Origin: Moraxella pluranimalium
GTDB taxonomy: Bacteria > Pseudomonadota > Gammaproteobacteria > Pseudomonadales > Moraxellaceae
Reading direction: 5' to 3'
Assembly (NCBI RefSeq): GCF_002014825.1
Contig: NZ_MUYU01000015.1
Location: 129,725 to 193,724 of the forward strand
Length of the DNA: 64,000 bases
The notes below the pieces were generated by a model, which saw only the letters and a program-made list of their open reading frames with translations, made no database searches and had not been told where the DNA came from. This document shows, in pieces, positions 54,737-63,974 of this stretch. Made by a program: the position numbers and the translations under genes. How positions within the stretch are numbered: the first letter of the stretch is position 1; each line of letters opens with the position of its first letter.

Positions 54737-55819
54737 ATGTATCGCACTGGCATTGACCCATTTTTTCGCAGATTGCTGATTTTGGCTGGTATTGGCATCT
54801 TGTTGTACGCCCTATTTTTGATGAAATCAGTCATCACGCCTTTTGTGGCGGCGTTTATTTTGGCGTATTTTTTGAATCCATTGGTCAGTGCCGTCAGCCG
54901 TATCATGCCCCGCATTTTGGCGATTAGCCTAGTATATCTCAGTAGCGCCGTGCTTGCGGTGGCGTTTTTTGTATGGCTTGTACCGCTACTGTGGGCACAG
55001 CTTGAGATTCTGTGGGAATCGCTGCCTGCTGCGGTGCTTTGGTACAATGATGTCGTGCGTCCTTGGATTTCGATGCATACTAATGCCGATTTGTTGCCAC
55101 TTGATGCCAATGTCTTATCCAATGCTGCTTTAGAATTTTTGCAAAAAAACTATCAATTTGCCGATGCGCAAGGATTCATCAAAAAAGCCCTAAGCTCAGG
55201 GATGAACTTTGCCAACAGCTTTGGGCTTGTGGTGATGGTGCCTGTGCTTGCGTTTTATTTTTTGCTTGGTTGGGATAAGCGTCTTGCCACGTGGCAATCA
55301 GCCATTCCCAAGCCCTACACCGCCAAAGTCACACAAATCGCCCAAGACTGTAACGATGCCTTGATGAGCTTTGCCAAAGGTCAGCTACTGGTCATGCTAC
55401 TGCTTGGCACGATTTATGCAGTACAGCTTGAGCTGATTGGCTTACAGCTTGGGCTGATTATTGGGATTATGGCAGGTATCGCAAGCTTTGTGCCTTATCT
55501 TGGCTTTGGCGTCGGTATCATTGCTGCGCTGATTGCTGGTGTGTTTCAATTTGGCTTTGACTGGCTACAGCTTGGGCTGATTGTCGGTGCGTTTATGGTG
55601 GGGCAAGTGCTCGAAGGCTATGTGCTACAGCCCCTATTGCTTGGCAATAAGATTGGGTTGTCGCCACTGTGGGTAATTTTCTCTGTGCTTGCTGGTGCTG
55701 CGATGTTCGGCTTTGTGGGTATGCTGATTGCCCTACCTGTTTCAGCGGTGATTAATGTGCTATTTTATCATGCTTATCAAGCCTATCTTGATAGCGACTG
55801 GCATCAAGGTCGCAGATAG
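54737..55819 (+). CDS. perM: AI-2E/PerM-family membrane transporter
   Basis: A 360-residue inner-membrane protein with about eight hydrophobic segments, including FFRRLLILAGIGILLYALF, ITPFVAAFILAYFLNPLV and a C-terminal GLSPLWVIFSVLAGAAMFGFVGMLIALPVSAV, typical of the family. Some members export AI-2 or exchange Na+/H+; no substrate is inferred here. It is divergent from purM and co-oriented with hda. Confidence 0.88.
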   Translation: MYRTGIDPFFRRLLILAGIGILLYALFLMKSVITPFVAAFILAYFLNPLVSAVSRIMPRILAISLVYLSSAVLAVAFFVWLVPLLWAQLEILWESLPAAVLWYNDVVRPWISMHTNADLLPLDANVLSNAALEFLQKNYQFADAQGFIKKALSSGMNFANSFGLVVMVPVLAFYFLLGWDKRLATWQSAIPKPYTAKVTQIAQDCNDALMSFAKGQLLVMLLLGTIYAVQLELIGLQLGLIIGIMAGIASFVPYLGFGVGIIAALIAGVFQFGFDWLQLGLIVGAFMVGQVLEGYVLQPLLLGNKIGLSPLWVIFSVLAGAAMFGFVGMLIALPVSAVINVLFYHAYQAYLDSDWHQGRR

Positions 55820-56002
55820 TATCGCTTGTTTGATGAATAGCTTTTTATGTGGTGAAAAATTCATCACTTAAGTGCAGTTTTGTGAAATTTATCTTGCTTA
55901 AAATCCAGTAAATATGCTATATATATCAGTTGAAAAAGTTGATAAAAGCCTGATTTCATAGAAGATAATCGCAACGATAATAATTAAGAGCTCACCGTTA
56001 CC

Positions 56003-56770
56003 ATGACCGACCTACTTACCCAAGACTCGCTGAATATTGACATTCGCCAAGAAGCCAGCTTGGATGACTTTAAGTCCAAAGGTTTTCGCCCTATTCTTGA
56101 CGCCATTGATAAGATGACCGAAGGAAGCCTGCGCGAGCTGTTTATCGTCGGCGGTTATGGGTTTGGCAAGACACATTTGGCGAACGCTATTCACGATTAT
56201 TATACCAAGCGTACAGGACGCATGGCGATTAGCCTACATTTGGATGAACTCATCGAACAAGACCCACACGCAACGGCACTGGTTGGGCTTGAAATGTTTG
56301 ATTTGATTATCATTGATGACTTGCAACTGGTACGCCACAGCTATGAATGGCAAGAAGGTCTGTTTCATCTTATCAATCGTATTCGAGAGCACCAAAAGCA
56401 GATTTTGTATCTAGCAGACAATCCAGCACGAGAGCTACAAATTGGCCTGCTTGATTTACACACTCGCCTATCATTAGCGCCTATGCTCACTCTGCCTACT
56501 CATGATGATGTCGAAGACCGCAAAATTTTGCTCGATACCATCCTAAAAAAGAAAAACTGGCGTCTGCCTGATGAGATTTTGGATTATCTACTCCAAGAAG
56601 GCCCACGCAATGCAGGTGACATCAATACGGTGCTCAAGCACATCACACCGCTGTTGACTCGCCTATCTCGCGTGCAAATCCCCAAAAAAACCATCACCGA
56701 AGCCAAAAATATCATTCTACGAGAGACCTTTATGCTTGAGATTATTGAGCATGAAGACTTGCACAGTTGA
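56003..56770 (+). CDS. hda: DnaA-inactivating regulator Hda-like
   Basis: Hda, with DNA-loaded beta clamp, stimulates ATP hydrolysis by DnaA to prevent over-initiation. The 255-residue protein has Walker A VGGYGFGKTHLANA, Walker B FDLIIIDDLQL and the sensor-2 NAGDINTVLKH. The beta-clamp peptide near the N-terminus, usually Gln-Leu-X-Leu-Pro, is degenerate (QDSLNI). It might be a DnaA-like homologue of different use, but place and length fit Hda. Confidence 0.85.
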   Translation: MTDLLTQDSLNIDIRQEASLDDFKSKGFRPILDAIDKMTEGSLRELFIVGGYGFGKTHLANAIHDYYTKRTGRMAISLHLDELIEQDPHATALVGLEMFDLIIIDDLQLVRHSYEWQEGLFHLINRIREHQKQILYLADNPARELQIGLLDLHTRLSLAPMLTLPTHDDVEDRKILLDTILKKKNWRLPDEILDYLLQEGPRNAGDINTVLKHITPLLTRLSRVQIPKKTITEAKNIILRETFMLEIIEHEDLHS

Positions 56771-56856
56771 TATTTTCTTCAAATGATGGATAAAGTTGTG
56801 GCAAAAACCCATAAATCATGCTATTTTATAAAAAGTTTATTTATCAGGATAAAGTT

Positions 56857-57498
56857 ATGAAATATACCGCCCTAGCCTTGGCAGCCATCACCACTGTCAT
56901 GAGCACCCAAGCATTCGCTGCTGTGCAATTAAAAGTTGATGATAACATCAAAGTTACCGCCATCAATGGTAATGAGATTCGCCACGGTCTGCTACAGCCA
57001 TTGCAGCGTGAATTTACACTGGATGCTGGTCGCCACGTGATTACTGCACGCTATGATCGCCTGTTCAACCTAAACAGCAATGATCACGATTATCTCAAAT
57101 CAGGCAATGTGACCATCACTGTAGATTTGGCGGACAATCAAACTTATCAGCTGATCATGCCAAATCAGCCAAATCACTATGCCGCTGCCAAAGAATATGC
57201 CAAAGCACCAAGCCTAGCTGTATCGCACAATGGCACAATCATCGCCCAAGAGAACACCAGCGAAAATCGCACAGGTATCCTAACTGGCATCACAGGTGCA
57301 ATCGGTGGTATGTTTGGTCGTGGTGATTCAGCTGTCGTCGCAAACCAAAAAGCCATCGCAGCCATCAATAGCCAAACACCTGCACCAACAGCACCTGTTA
57401 GCACACCACAGGCTAACAACTTGGATGGCTTTATGCAACTATGGCTCAATGCCAGTGAAGAAGAACGTGAAAAAATCCGTCAATGGGTTGGTAAATAA
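56857..57498 (+). CDS. DUF2057-family periplasmic protein
   Basis: From ATG 56857 the 213-residue protein has a signal peptide (KYTALALAAITTVMSTQAFA) and a DUF2057 domain: LKVDDNIKVTAINGNEI, REFTLDAGRHVITARYDRLF and SGNVTITVDLADNQTYQL. A Gly-rich segment (GILTGITGAIGGMFGRG) and an Ala/Pro/Thr-rich linker follow. The E. coli relative YccT modulates curli. Function here unknown. Confidence 0.8.
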   Translation: MKYTALALAAITTVMSTQAFAAVQLKVDDNIKVTAINGNEIRHGLLQPLQREFTLDAGRHVITARYDRLFNLNSNDHDYLKSGNVTITVDLADNQTYQLIMPNQPNHYAAAKEYAKAPSLAVSHNGTIIAQENTSENRTGILTGITGAIGGMFGRGDSAVVANQKAIAAINSQTPAPTAPVSTPQANNLDGFMQLWLNASEEEREKIRQWVGK

Positions 57499-57524
57499 TC
57501 ATTCGCCAATTGCGTGATGATAAC

Positions 57525-57558
57525 AATAAAGCTCTGCCGCCTGACAGAGCTTTATTTT
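57525..57558. terminator. Terminator between the DUF2057 gene and zupT
   Basis: AATAAAGCTCTG and CAGAGCTTTATT form a perfect 12-base stem with an 8-base loop, T-rich on the plus strand and on the minus strand. Confidence 0.88.
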
Positions 57559-57575
57559 ATGGTGAATAATAGGCG

Positions 57576-58367
57576 TTATAAATTAAATAATGCCAAACTA
57601 ATTGCAATCACACCCATGCCACCAACCAAGCCATACACCGTCTCATGACCGGCTGAATATCGCTTGGCAGCAGGTAGCAACTCATCCATCGCCAAAAATA
57701 CCATCGCCCCTGCGATAATACCAAACACCCAACCAAAAATCTCTGGTGATAAAAACGGCTTGAGTATAAAATACCCCATCACCGCCCCAAGCGGCTCTGC
57801 CAAACCTGAGATCAGACACGCCAACACCGTCAAACGCTTACTATGCGTGGCAAAATAAATCGGTGCAGCGATAGAGATGCCTTCAGGGATATTATGCACA
57901 GCGATGGCAAATGCCAATGGCGCACCCAATGTCGGACTCTCAAGGGTAGCAAAAAACGTCGCAAGCCCTTCTGGAAAATTATGCGCCGTGATGGCAAAAG
58001 CCGACATCAAGCCGATGCGTCTAAGATAATTTTGGTTCTTATCCAAAAACCGTGGATCATTGACATCCAGTGTCTCATGTGGATTGGGGATTAAGCGATC
58101 CAGCGCCAAGATAGCAAGCAGTCCTGCCAAAAATGCCGCTGTCGCCCAGCTAAAGCCTACGTCGCTCACTTCGCCAAAACTATCCACCGACTTACCAAAA
58201 ATCTCAGTCAAGGATACAAATACCATCGCACCGGCTGCAAATGCCAGTCCAAATGCCAACACCCTAGGACTTGGGGTTTTTTGAAAAAAGACCAAGGCAC
58301 TACCCAACACTGTGGCAAGTCCTGCCGCCAAGGTAATCCCAAACGCCATCAAGACATGATCGATCAT
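57576..58367 (-). CDS. zupT: ZIP-family metal transporter ZupT
   Basis: A 263-residue ZIP importer of Zn2+ (also other divalent metals) with eight predicted helices. The metal-binding motifs are HNFPEGLATF and HNIPEGISIA in helices IV and V, as in E. coli ZupT. It is convergent with the DUF2057 gene. No Zur box was recognised upstream. Confidence 0.94.
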   Translation of the reverse strand: MIDHVLMAFGITLAAGLATVLGSALVFFQKTPSPRVLAFGLAFAAGAMVFVSLTEIFGKSVDSFGEVSDVGFSWATAAFLAGLLAILALDRLIPNPHETLDVNDPRFLDKNQNYLRRIGLMSAFAITAHNFPEGLATFFATLESPTLGAPLAFAIAVHNIPEGISIAAPIYFATHSKRLTVLACLISGLAEPLGAVMGYFILKPFLSPEIFGWVFGIIAGAMVFLAMDELLPAAKRYSAGHETVYGLVGGMGVIAISLALFNL

Positions 58368-58443
58368 GAGTTACTCATTTTGGAATGATTGATTGTATTG
58401 ATAAATCAGATTTGAAAAAATTATCAAATCCTATAAACAAAAC

Positions 58444-58473
58444 AGACTCATCATGACAGATCATGATGAGTCT
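58444..58473 (-). terminator. Terminator after rpmA
   Basis: A 13-base perfect stem (58444-58456 with 58461-58473), tetraloop CAGA, followed by GTTTTGTTT on the minus strand. Confidence 0.88.
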
Positions 58474-58499
58474 TGGCTTTGAATCAAATTAGCTAAGAA

Positions 58500-58757
58500 T
58501 TATTTAGCCAATACAGAAACATAGCGACGGCCAAATTGACCTTTGGTTTCGAACTTAACCACACCTTCGGTCAAAGCGAATAGAGTGTGGTCACGACCCA
58601 TACCAACGCCTTCACCTGCGTGGAACTCAGTACCACGTTGACGAACGATGATGTTACCAGCAACTACGTCTTGACCGCCAAATACTTTTACGCCAAGCAT
58701 TTTTGGGTTAGAATCACGACCGTTACGAGTAGAACCTGCGGCTTTTTTATGTGCCAT
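58500..58757 (-). CDS. rpmA: Ribosomal protein L27
   Basis: The 85-residue protein begins [29 protein letters not shown], the standard L27 N-terminus that reaches the peptidyl-transferase centre. AGGAG lies 9 bases ahead. It follows rplU by 63 bases. Confidence 0.98.
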   Translation of the reverse strand: MAHKKAAGSTRNGRDSNPKMLGVKVFGGQDVVAGNIIVRQRGTEFHAGEGVGMGRDHTLFALTEGVVKFETKGQFGRRYVSVLAK

Positions 58758-58820
58758 GAGAATATCTCCTATTGGGATACCGTTGAGTGCGCTCTAGGTA
58801 TCAAATACTAATGTGGTGAA

Positions 58821-59132
58821 TTAAGCGTTGATGGCTTTGATTTTTAGCTCAGTGAACCATTGACGGTGACCTTGCTCTTTGTGGTAGTGCTTGCGACGAC
58901 GGTGCTTAACGATACGCACTTTCTTGCCACGACCATGATCAACCACTTCAGCTTCTACACTCGCACCAGCAACTAGCGGTTCACCGATTTTGATGTCAGC
59001 GCCATTGACAACCATTAGCACTTCTTCGATTTTTAGCGTTGCGCCTTTTTCAGCTTTTAGTAGCTCAACTTTCAAAGTCTCGCCAACGCTAACACGGTGT
59101 TGTTTACCGCCACTTTTGATTACTGCGTACAT
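58821..59132 (-). CDS. rplU: Ribosomal protein L21
   Basis: The 103-residue protein begins [20 protein letters not shown] and contains [20 protein letters not shown], all L21 signatures. GGAGAA precedes the ATG. It has its own promoter and a leader of about 80 bases with a perfect hairpin. Confidence 0.98.
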   Translation of the reverse strand: MYAVIKSGGKQHRVSVGETLKVELLKAEKGATLKIEEVLMVVNGADIKIGEPLVAGASVEAEVVDHGRGKKVRIVKHRRRKHYHKEQGHRQWFTELKIKAINA

Positions 59133-59220
59133 CTTGAGTTCTCCAGATAAACCTGTGTGCCGTGGCTATCCCTTGATAGCACTTGATAACGAACACGACA
59201 AGGATGCAAAATAAAGCGAC

Positions 59221-59249
59221 ATTCTACTAAAACTTTTATCCAAAAGCAA
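59221..59249 (-). promoter_or_regulatory. Promoter of rplU-rpmA
   Basis: TTGCTT and TAGAAT on the minus strand, 17 bases apart, 90 bases before the rplU ATG. Confidence 0.6.
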
Positions 59250-59264
59250 GGATTATTTTATCTA

Positions 59265-59645
59265 TCAGCTACCCGCATCAATATGTGCACGGATTTTGGT
59301 CAATACCGCACTGACATCCGCCGCCACAAAGTCAGGCGCAAGATTGATAATCAGCACATCATCAAGCCACCGCTCTGCCATCACTGCCTGTGCATCAATG
59401 GTGATGATGGCTTTTTTCACGCCTGATTTGGCGATGATGATGCGAGTAGCTTTTGGTTCAAGCGTGCAATCTTTTAGGTTTGGTGATAGCATATTGTACA
59501 GTTTTTGGGTCGTTGGCGGTAACGCTATCGATGGCATGGATGGCTGTTTTGGCTTATGAAACATCGGCTTTAAACTTGCTGCCAAAAATAGCACAACCAA
59601 CAACAAACTTAAGCCAATCAGCCAAATCACTGCACTGTACGACAT
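59265..59645 (-). CDS. Hypothetical single-pass membrane protein
   Basis: I do not recognise this 126-residue protein. It has an N-terminal membrane helix (VIWLIGLSLLLVVLFLAASL) and a soluble part (about 25-126) rich in hydrophobic beta-like strands (RIIIAKSGVKKAIITIDAQAV). It lies between rplU and the TPM genes, 24 bases after the TPM gene on the same strand. Confidence 0.65.
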   Translation of the reverse strand: MSYSAVIWLIGLSLLLVVLFLAASLKPMFHKPKQPSMPSIALPPTTQKLYNMLSPNLKDCTLEPKATRIIIAKSGVKKAIITIDAQAVMAERWLDDVLIINLAPDFVAADVSAVLTKIRAHIDAGS

Positions 59646-59669
59646 GGTATTATTTTATTCTCTGTTAAA

Positions 59670-60176
59670 TTATTTTAGGTATTTTACACAGTTGGGTAAC
59701 TCATTACCCATCACATCATTGCTTGGCTGATGTGTTCGCAACAGCTCGCCGGTTGCCAAAATCAGCTCACAAATGCCCTGCGCCATTTGCTGTTGTCTAA
59801 ATCGCTCAAGGGTTTGTGTACACAGTGATTGCCAAATGCCATCCGCCACCCGCCGATCAATGCCACGATCCGCCACAATCTGTAAATCATGCTCGCACAG
59901 ATTGACATAAATCAGCACACCTGTATTGTGCTCGGTGTCCCACACATGATGCTCGGCAAATAGCTCAATGGCTCTATCACGGCAAGTCTGATGATAAGCA
60001 CTGCCAATCGGTAGATGATTTTCGATAATCACACAAATCTCGCCACTATGACCAATCTCGGCTTGCGTGATGGCATTGCCAAGCGCCTGCTTGACCGAGT
60101 TGGTCAGCCAGCGACTGTGAAACATCGGCACATACATCAGCTGTCTAAATAACCTTGCGATACTTGTCTGTCTCAT
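59670..60176 (-). CDS. TPM-domain protein, short
   Basis: The 168-residue protein belongs to the TPM (TLP18.3/Psb32/MOLO-1) family. The core GEICVIIENHLPIGS, AIELFAEHHVWDTEHNTGVLIYVNLCEHDLQIVADRGID is seen. The start ATG at 60176 overlaps the TAA of the upstream TPM gene by one base (TAATG), so translation is coupled. It has no signal peptide. Its function is unknown. Confidence 0.85.
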   Translation of the reverse strand: MRQTSIARLFRQLMYVPMFHSRWLTNSVKQALGNAITQAEIGHSGEICVIIENHLPIGSAYHQTCRDRAIELFAEHHVWDTEHNTGVLIYVNLCEHDLQIVADRGIDRRVADGIWQSLCTQTLERFRQQQMAQGICELILATGELLRTHQPSNDVMGNELPNCVKYLK

Positions 60177-61198
60177 TACCACGATCCCCCTGCACCGCCA
60201 CCGCCAAAACTGCCACCGCCGCCACGATAGCCACCGCCGCCAAATCCACCACTTGAACCGCCAAAGCCACCGCTTGAGCGACCAGATCGACCACCGCCAC
60301 GATATTGACCGCCTGTACCTAAGCTATTAGCAGCTGACAAGCCACTCACAAGTAGGAGCAAAAATAAAACCGACGCTGCTAGAATCGCCAACAGTACATT
60401 CAGTCCTGCGAACATACCAACTATCACAAAGCCTATTGCAACTAGGCTAGCACCGAGTACACGCCCAAGAATGCCCGTAACAATCTTACCTATAATCAAC
60501 GCAATGATGAATAATGTAATCAAATCAAAGGCAACGTCTTCTGGTGCATCCGCACCTACAGCATTCATCCGAGCAAGCGTCTCAGGATCTGCTTGTAGCC
60601 TACTATCAATGGCATCAACCGCTTGCATCAAGCCATCAGCATAGCGACCATCTTTAAAGGCAGGGGTCATCTGTTCACGGATGATGCGCTTGGCAATCGC
60701 ATCAGGGATAATGCCTTCGAGCCCATAACCTGTCAAAATCTGCATCTTGCGGTCATTGACAGCGACGACGATCAGTAGTCCATTATCCGCATCTTTGTTG
60801 CCCAAACCCCAACGATCCGCCACCTGCATTGCATAATCAAAGATAGGCTCGCCATCGGTGCTAGGCACAATCACAATGGCGATTTGCGCTTTGCCCTGTT
60901 GATGGATTTGACGCAGTCGCTCTGATAAGGCTTGATTCTGCTGTGTGCTCAATAGTCCTACTTCATCAATGACAGGCGTATCCAAAATCAGCTGATTGGC
61001 AGGAGTGCTACTTTGAGTATCTTGCGTGATACCATCGGCACGCTCTGCCGTCTGTATTTCTTGTGATGACAGTGTCGCTGTCGCTAATTGGCTATTTGCT
61101 TGACTGGCAAGCGTATTAACAGGTAGGCACAGCATGGCAAGCGACAAGATAGCTGCTGTCACTTTGGATGATTGCTTTGGGTTTTTTAAAATAGCCAT
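60176..61198 (-). CDS. TPM-domain membrane protein, YgcG-like, with Gly-rich tail
   Basis: The 340-residue protein has a signal peptide (SKVTAAILSLAMLCLPVNTLAS), a TPM domain (VIDEVGLLSTQQNQALSERLRQI, IVIVPSTDGEPIFDYAMQVADRWGLGNKDADNGLL), two membrane helices (about 230-290) and a Gly/Arg/Ser-rich tail ending GGGGAGGSW. Such proteins often pair with LemA. ATG 61198 is used. Confidence 0.88.
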   Translation of the reverse strand: MAILKNPKQSSKVTAAILSLAMLCLPVNTLASQANSQLATATLSSQEIQTAERADGITQDTQSSTPANQLILDTPVIDEVGLLSTQQNQALSERLRQIHQQGKAQIAIVIVPSTDGEPIFDYAMQVADRWGLGNKDADNGLLIVVAVNDRKMQILTGYGLEGIIPDAIAKRIIREQMTPAFKDGRYADGLMQAVDAIDSRLQADPETLARMNAVGADAPEDVAFDLITLFIIALIIGKIVTGILGRVLGASLVAIGFVIVGMFAGLNVLLAILAASVLFLLLLVSGLSAANSLGTGGQYRGGGRSGRSSGGFGGSSGGFGGGGYRGGGGSFGGGGAGGSW

Positions 61199-61290
61199 CA
61201 ACACCGCCGCATTAATATAAATACATGAATATCAATTAAGCCAAATTAGCACAATATATCAGCACCATGCATTAGCACATTAACATATTA

Positions 61291-61911
61291 TCAATTGCTA
61301 TTTTTATTATCACCACCAAATTCAACCTTTGGCGCGGTTGAAATGGCTTGTTCGTTTTCGACACCAAAATTCGGCTTGGTGCTCATGCCAAACACTTTGG
61401 CAGTGATGTTAGTTGGGAATTGTCGCACGGTGGTATTATAGACTTTGACATTTTCGATATAACGGTTGCGTGCGACTGTGATGCGATTTTCGGTGCCTTC
61501 TAGCTGAGCTTGCAAGTCTTGAAATGCTGCATCTGCTTTGAGCTCTGGATAATTTTCAGAGACCATCATCAAACGAGACAAGGCAGACGTCATCTGACTT
61601 TGGGCGGCTTGATAATTCGCCATCGCTTGTGGGTCGTTGAGCGTTTCGGGGGTGATTTGCACGCTACCGACTTTGGCTCGTGCTTCGGCCACTTCGGTAA
61701 AAACCTTCTCTTCGTGCTTGGCATAACGCTCGACGGTCGCCACCAAGTTTGGCACTAAGTCCGCTCGGCGCTGATATTGGTTCACCACTTCTGACCAAGA
61801 TGCATTAATCTCTTCGTCCTGCGCTTGCATGGCATTATAGCCACAGCCTGATAGACCAAGTGTCATCGCAAGCATACCGCCCATAAGCCACTGTTTTTTC
61901 ATTGTTTTCAT
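61291..61911 (-). CDS. lemA: LemA-family lipoprotein
   Basis: From ATG 61911 (AAGGG 6-9 bases upstream) the protein has 206 residues: a lipoprotein signal ending LGLSGC, then the LemA helical domain DEEINASWSEVVNQYQRRADLVPNLV and SENYPELKADAAFQDLQ. It is the first gene of the lemA-TPM-TPM set and probably anchors the complex in the envelope. Function not established. Confidence 0.9.
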   Translation of the reverse strand: MKTMKKQWLMGGMLAMTLGLSGCGYNAMQAQDEEINASWSEVVNQYQRRADLVPNLVATVERYAKHEEKVFTEVAEARAKVGSVQITPETLNDPQAMANYQAAQSQMTSALSRLMMVSENYPELKADAAFQDLQAQLEGTENRITVARNRYIENVKVYNTTVRQFPTNITAKVFGMSTKPNFGVENEQAISTAPKVEFGGDNKNSN

Positions 61912-62287
61912 TAATTTTCCCTTGAATATCAAACCAAAATACAAAGCCAAATATAAGCCAATTATCAAATTGATAAAAAACCACACAGCTACCATACCGA
62001 CAATACGGCAAGATTTCAATCAAAATTACAAAATCACTAAATTCCTACTTTTCGTTGAAACAATATTACAAGGTTAGACAAAGTTCAGCCCAGTCATCAT
62101 ACGATTTTTGGCCATTTTTATGCATATTTTCTCTGTAATCATGAATTTTTTATCAATTTTTACGAAATATTGCATTTTTTACTAGCTTTTATCACGATTT
62201 TATGGCAAATTGCAACAATCCAAGTTGTGTTTGTTTCAGCCAAGCTTTTATTGGTTAAATTTTGTTACACAATTTGGGGCAAATGGA
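61912..62287. other. Divergent intergenic region between lemA and the symporter gene
   Basis: AT-rich. It should contain promoters for both sides; none is convincing. It shows no gene. The right-hand part continues into the structured leader described separately. Confidence 0.4.
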
Positions 62288-62365
62288 TTGATCATCTAAA
62301 GGTGAACTTGTGCGTGCTTGTGCGTGATAGTAGCATTGATGACGAGTTAGTCTTTAGATGGTCAG
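62288..62365 (+). ncRNA. Structured leader RNA upstream of the symporter gene
   Basis: Outer helix: 62288-62302 pairs with 62351-62365 (15 pairs including three G-U). Middle helix: AACTTGT (62305-62311) with ACGAGTT (62342-62348). Inner helix: 62314-62318 with 62332-62336. Asymmetric two-base bulges separate the first two. It is not followed by a T-run, so it is not a plain terminator. It lies 50 bases before the ATG. Riboswitch or protein-binding leader is possible; no known class recognised. Confidence 0.55.
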
Positions 62366-62415
62366 ATTGATCTTAGTATCGTTTTGATACAAAAAACAAA
62401 ATTAAGGATATGCTT

Positions 62416-63921
62416 ATGGAAAGCATTATTAACGCAATAAATGACGTTGTCTGGAGTCCATGGCTAGTTTGGCTATGCTTGGCAACCGGTCTGTTCTTCT
62501 CTATCCTAACTCGCTTTATGCAGCTGAGACATTTCAAAGAAATGATTAGCCTGCTATTTGCTCGCAACGAATCACCAGAAGGCATTAGCTCATTTCAGGC
62601 ATTGGTAGTTGCACTATCAGGCCGTGTGGGCATGGGTAACATTGCTGGTGTTGCGGCGGCGATTGGTTTTGGTGGCCCAAGTGCGGTATTTTGGATGTGG
62701 GTGATGGCGTTTTTGGGCGCATCAACCGCTTATGTCGAATCTACCCTAGGTCAGATTTATAAGGTCAATGACAAAGGTCAATACCGTGGTGGTCCTGCTT
62801 ACTACTTCGAAAAATTCTTCGGCGGTGGTTTTGGTAAGGCTTATGGCCTATTGGTTGCACTTGCATTCGTTGTTTCTTGTGGTCTGTTCCTACCAGGTGT
62901 ACAAGCCAACGGTGTTGTCAAGGCTGTCACTGGCATCACTGGTGAAGGCGCAATGGTTAGCACTGCCTTTGGTGATGTTGGTACAAACACCCTGATTGTC
63001 ACGCTAGTCGTTGTTGTCCTACTTGGTCTAATCATCTTTGGTGGCATCAAGCGTATCGCTCGTGTGGCTGAGTTTATTGTTCCATTTATGGCGCTTGGCT
63101 ATATCTTGATGGCGGTGCTTATCATTCTATTTAACTTTGATAAGATTCCTACTGTCTTTGGTCTAATCATGAGCGACATCTTTAACCCAATGGCTGGCTT
63201 TGGTGCGGCGATTGGCTGGGGTGTAAAACGTGGTGTTTACTCAAACGAAGCTGGTCAAGGTACAGGCCCACACCATGCGGCGGCAGCTGAAGTTCAGCAC
63301 CCTGCACAGCAAGGTATCGTACAAGCATTCTCTGTGTATATCGACACCCTGTTCGTGTGCTCGGCGACTGCCTTCATGATTCTAATGACTGGTATGTACA
63401 ACGTCCAAGGCACTCTACCAGAAGGTCAATTCCTAGTACAATTCGTTGACCCTGCAACCACCATCAGCGGTCCTGCATTCACTCAAATGGCTGTATCTAG
63501 CGTATTTGGTGGCTTTGGTAGCGTATTCGTAGCGGTGGCGGTATTCTTCTTCTCATTCACCACCATCATGGCGTACTACTACATCGCTGAAGTGAATATG
63601 GCATATCTGACTCGTTCATTCAAATCAGACTTTGCTCTATTCCTAGTCAAACTAATCATCATCCTAGCTGTTGCTTATGGTGCGGTCAATAGCGCAGGCT
63701 ACATCTGGACCATCGGTGATATCGGTGTGGGCTTGACTGCATGGCTGAACATCATCGGTATGCTGGCTATCTTCTTTATGGCAAAACCAACTCTACTTGC
63801 CCTAAAAGACTACGAACAGCAAAAGAAAGCTGGTGTTACCAACTACACCTTCGACCCTGCTAAGCTTGGCATCCGTAATGCTACCTTCTGGGAAGAAAAG
63901 CTAAAAAACAAAAAAGACTAA
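62416..63921 (+). CDS. Alanine/glycine:cation symporter (AGCS family)
   Basis: A 501-residue Na+-coupled amino-acid importer with about 11 helices. Family motifs: SSFQALVVALSGRVGMGNIAGVA (G-rich, N-terminal), GGPSAVFWMWVMAFLGASTAYVESTLGQIY, GGPAYYFEK and VYSNEAGQGTGPHHAAAAEV. ATG 62416, 7 bases after AAGGA, is chosen over 62410. Substrate alanine or glycine by family. Ends with a strong terminator. Confidence 0.94.
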   Translation: MESIINAINDVVWSPWLVWLCLATGLFFSILTRFMQLRHFKEMISLLFARNESPEGISSFQALVVALSGRVGMGNIAGVAAAIGFGGPSAVFWMWVMAFLGASTAYVESTLGQIYKVNDKGQYRGGPAYYFEKFFGGGFGKAYGLLVALAFVVSCGLFLPGVQANGVVKAVTGITGEGAMVSTAFGDVGTNTLIVTLVVVVLLGLIIFGGIKRIARVAEFIVPFMALGYILMAVLIILFNFDKIPTVFGLIMSDIFNPMAGFGAAIGWGVKRGVYSNEAGQGTGPHHAAAAEVQHPAQQGIVQAFSVYIDTLFVCSATAFMILMTGMYNVQGTLPEGQFLVQFVDPATTISGPAFTQMAVSSVFGGFGSVFVAVAVFFFSFTTIMAYYYIAEVNMAYLTRSFKSDFALFLVKLIIILAVAYGAVNSAGYIWTIGDIGVGLTAWLNIIGMLAIFFMAKPTLLALKDYEQQKKAGVTNYTFDPAKLGIRNATFWEEKLKNKKD

Positions 63922-63930
63922 TCTATCCTT

Positions 63931-63974
63931 ACTCAAAACAAAAGCCCTACTGATGTAGGGCTTTTGTTTTGAGT
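63931..63974 (+). terminator. Very strong terminator after the symporter gene
   Basis: A perfect 20-base stem (63931-63950 with 63955-63974), tetraloop TGAT; the descending arm is T-rich. Confidence 0.92.

Noticed and set aside
62170-62370. 66-codon open frame upstream of the symporter gene
   Set aside because: It runs through the structured leader, lacks a ribosome site and has a composition resulting from AT-rich DNA.
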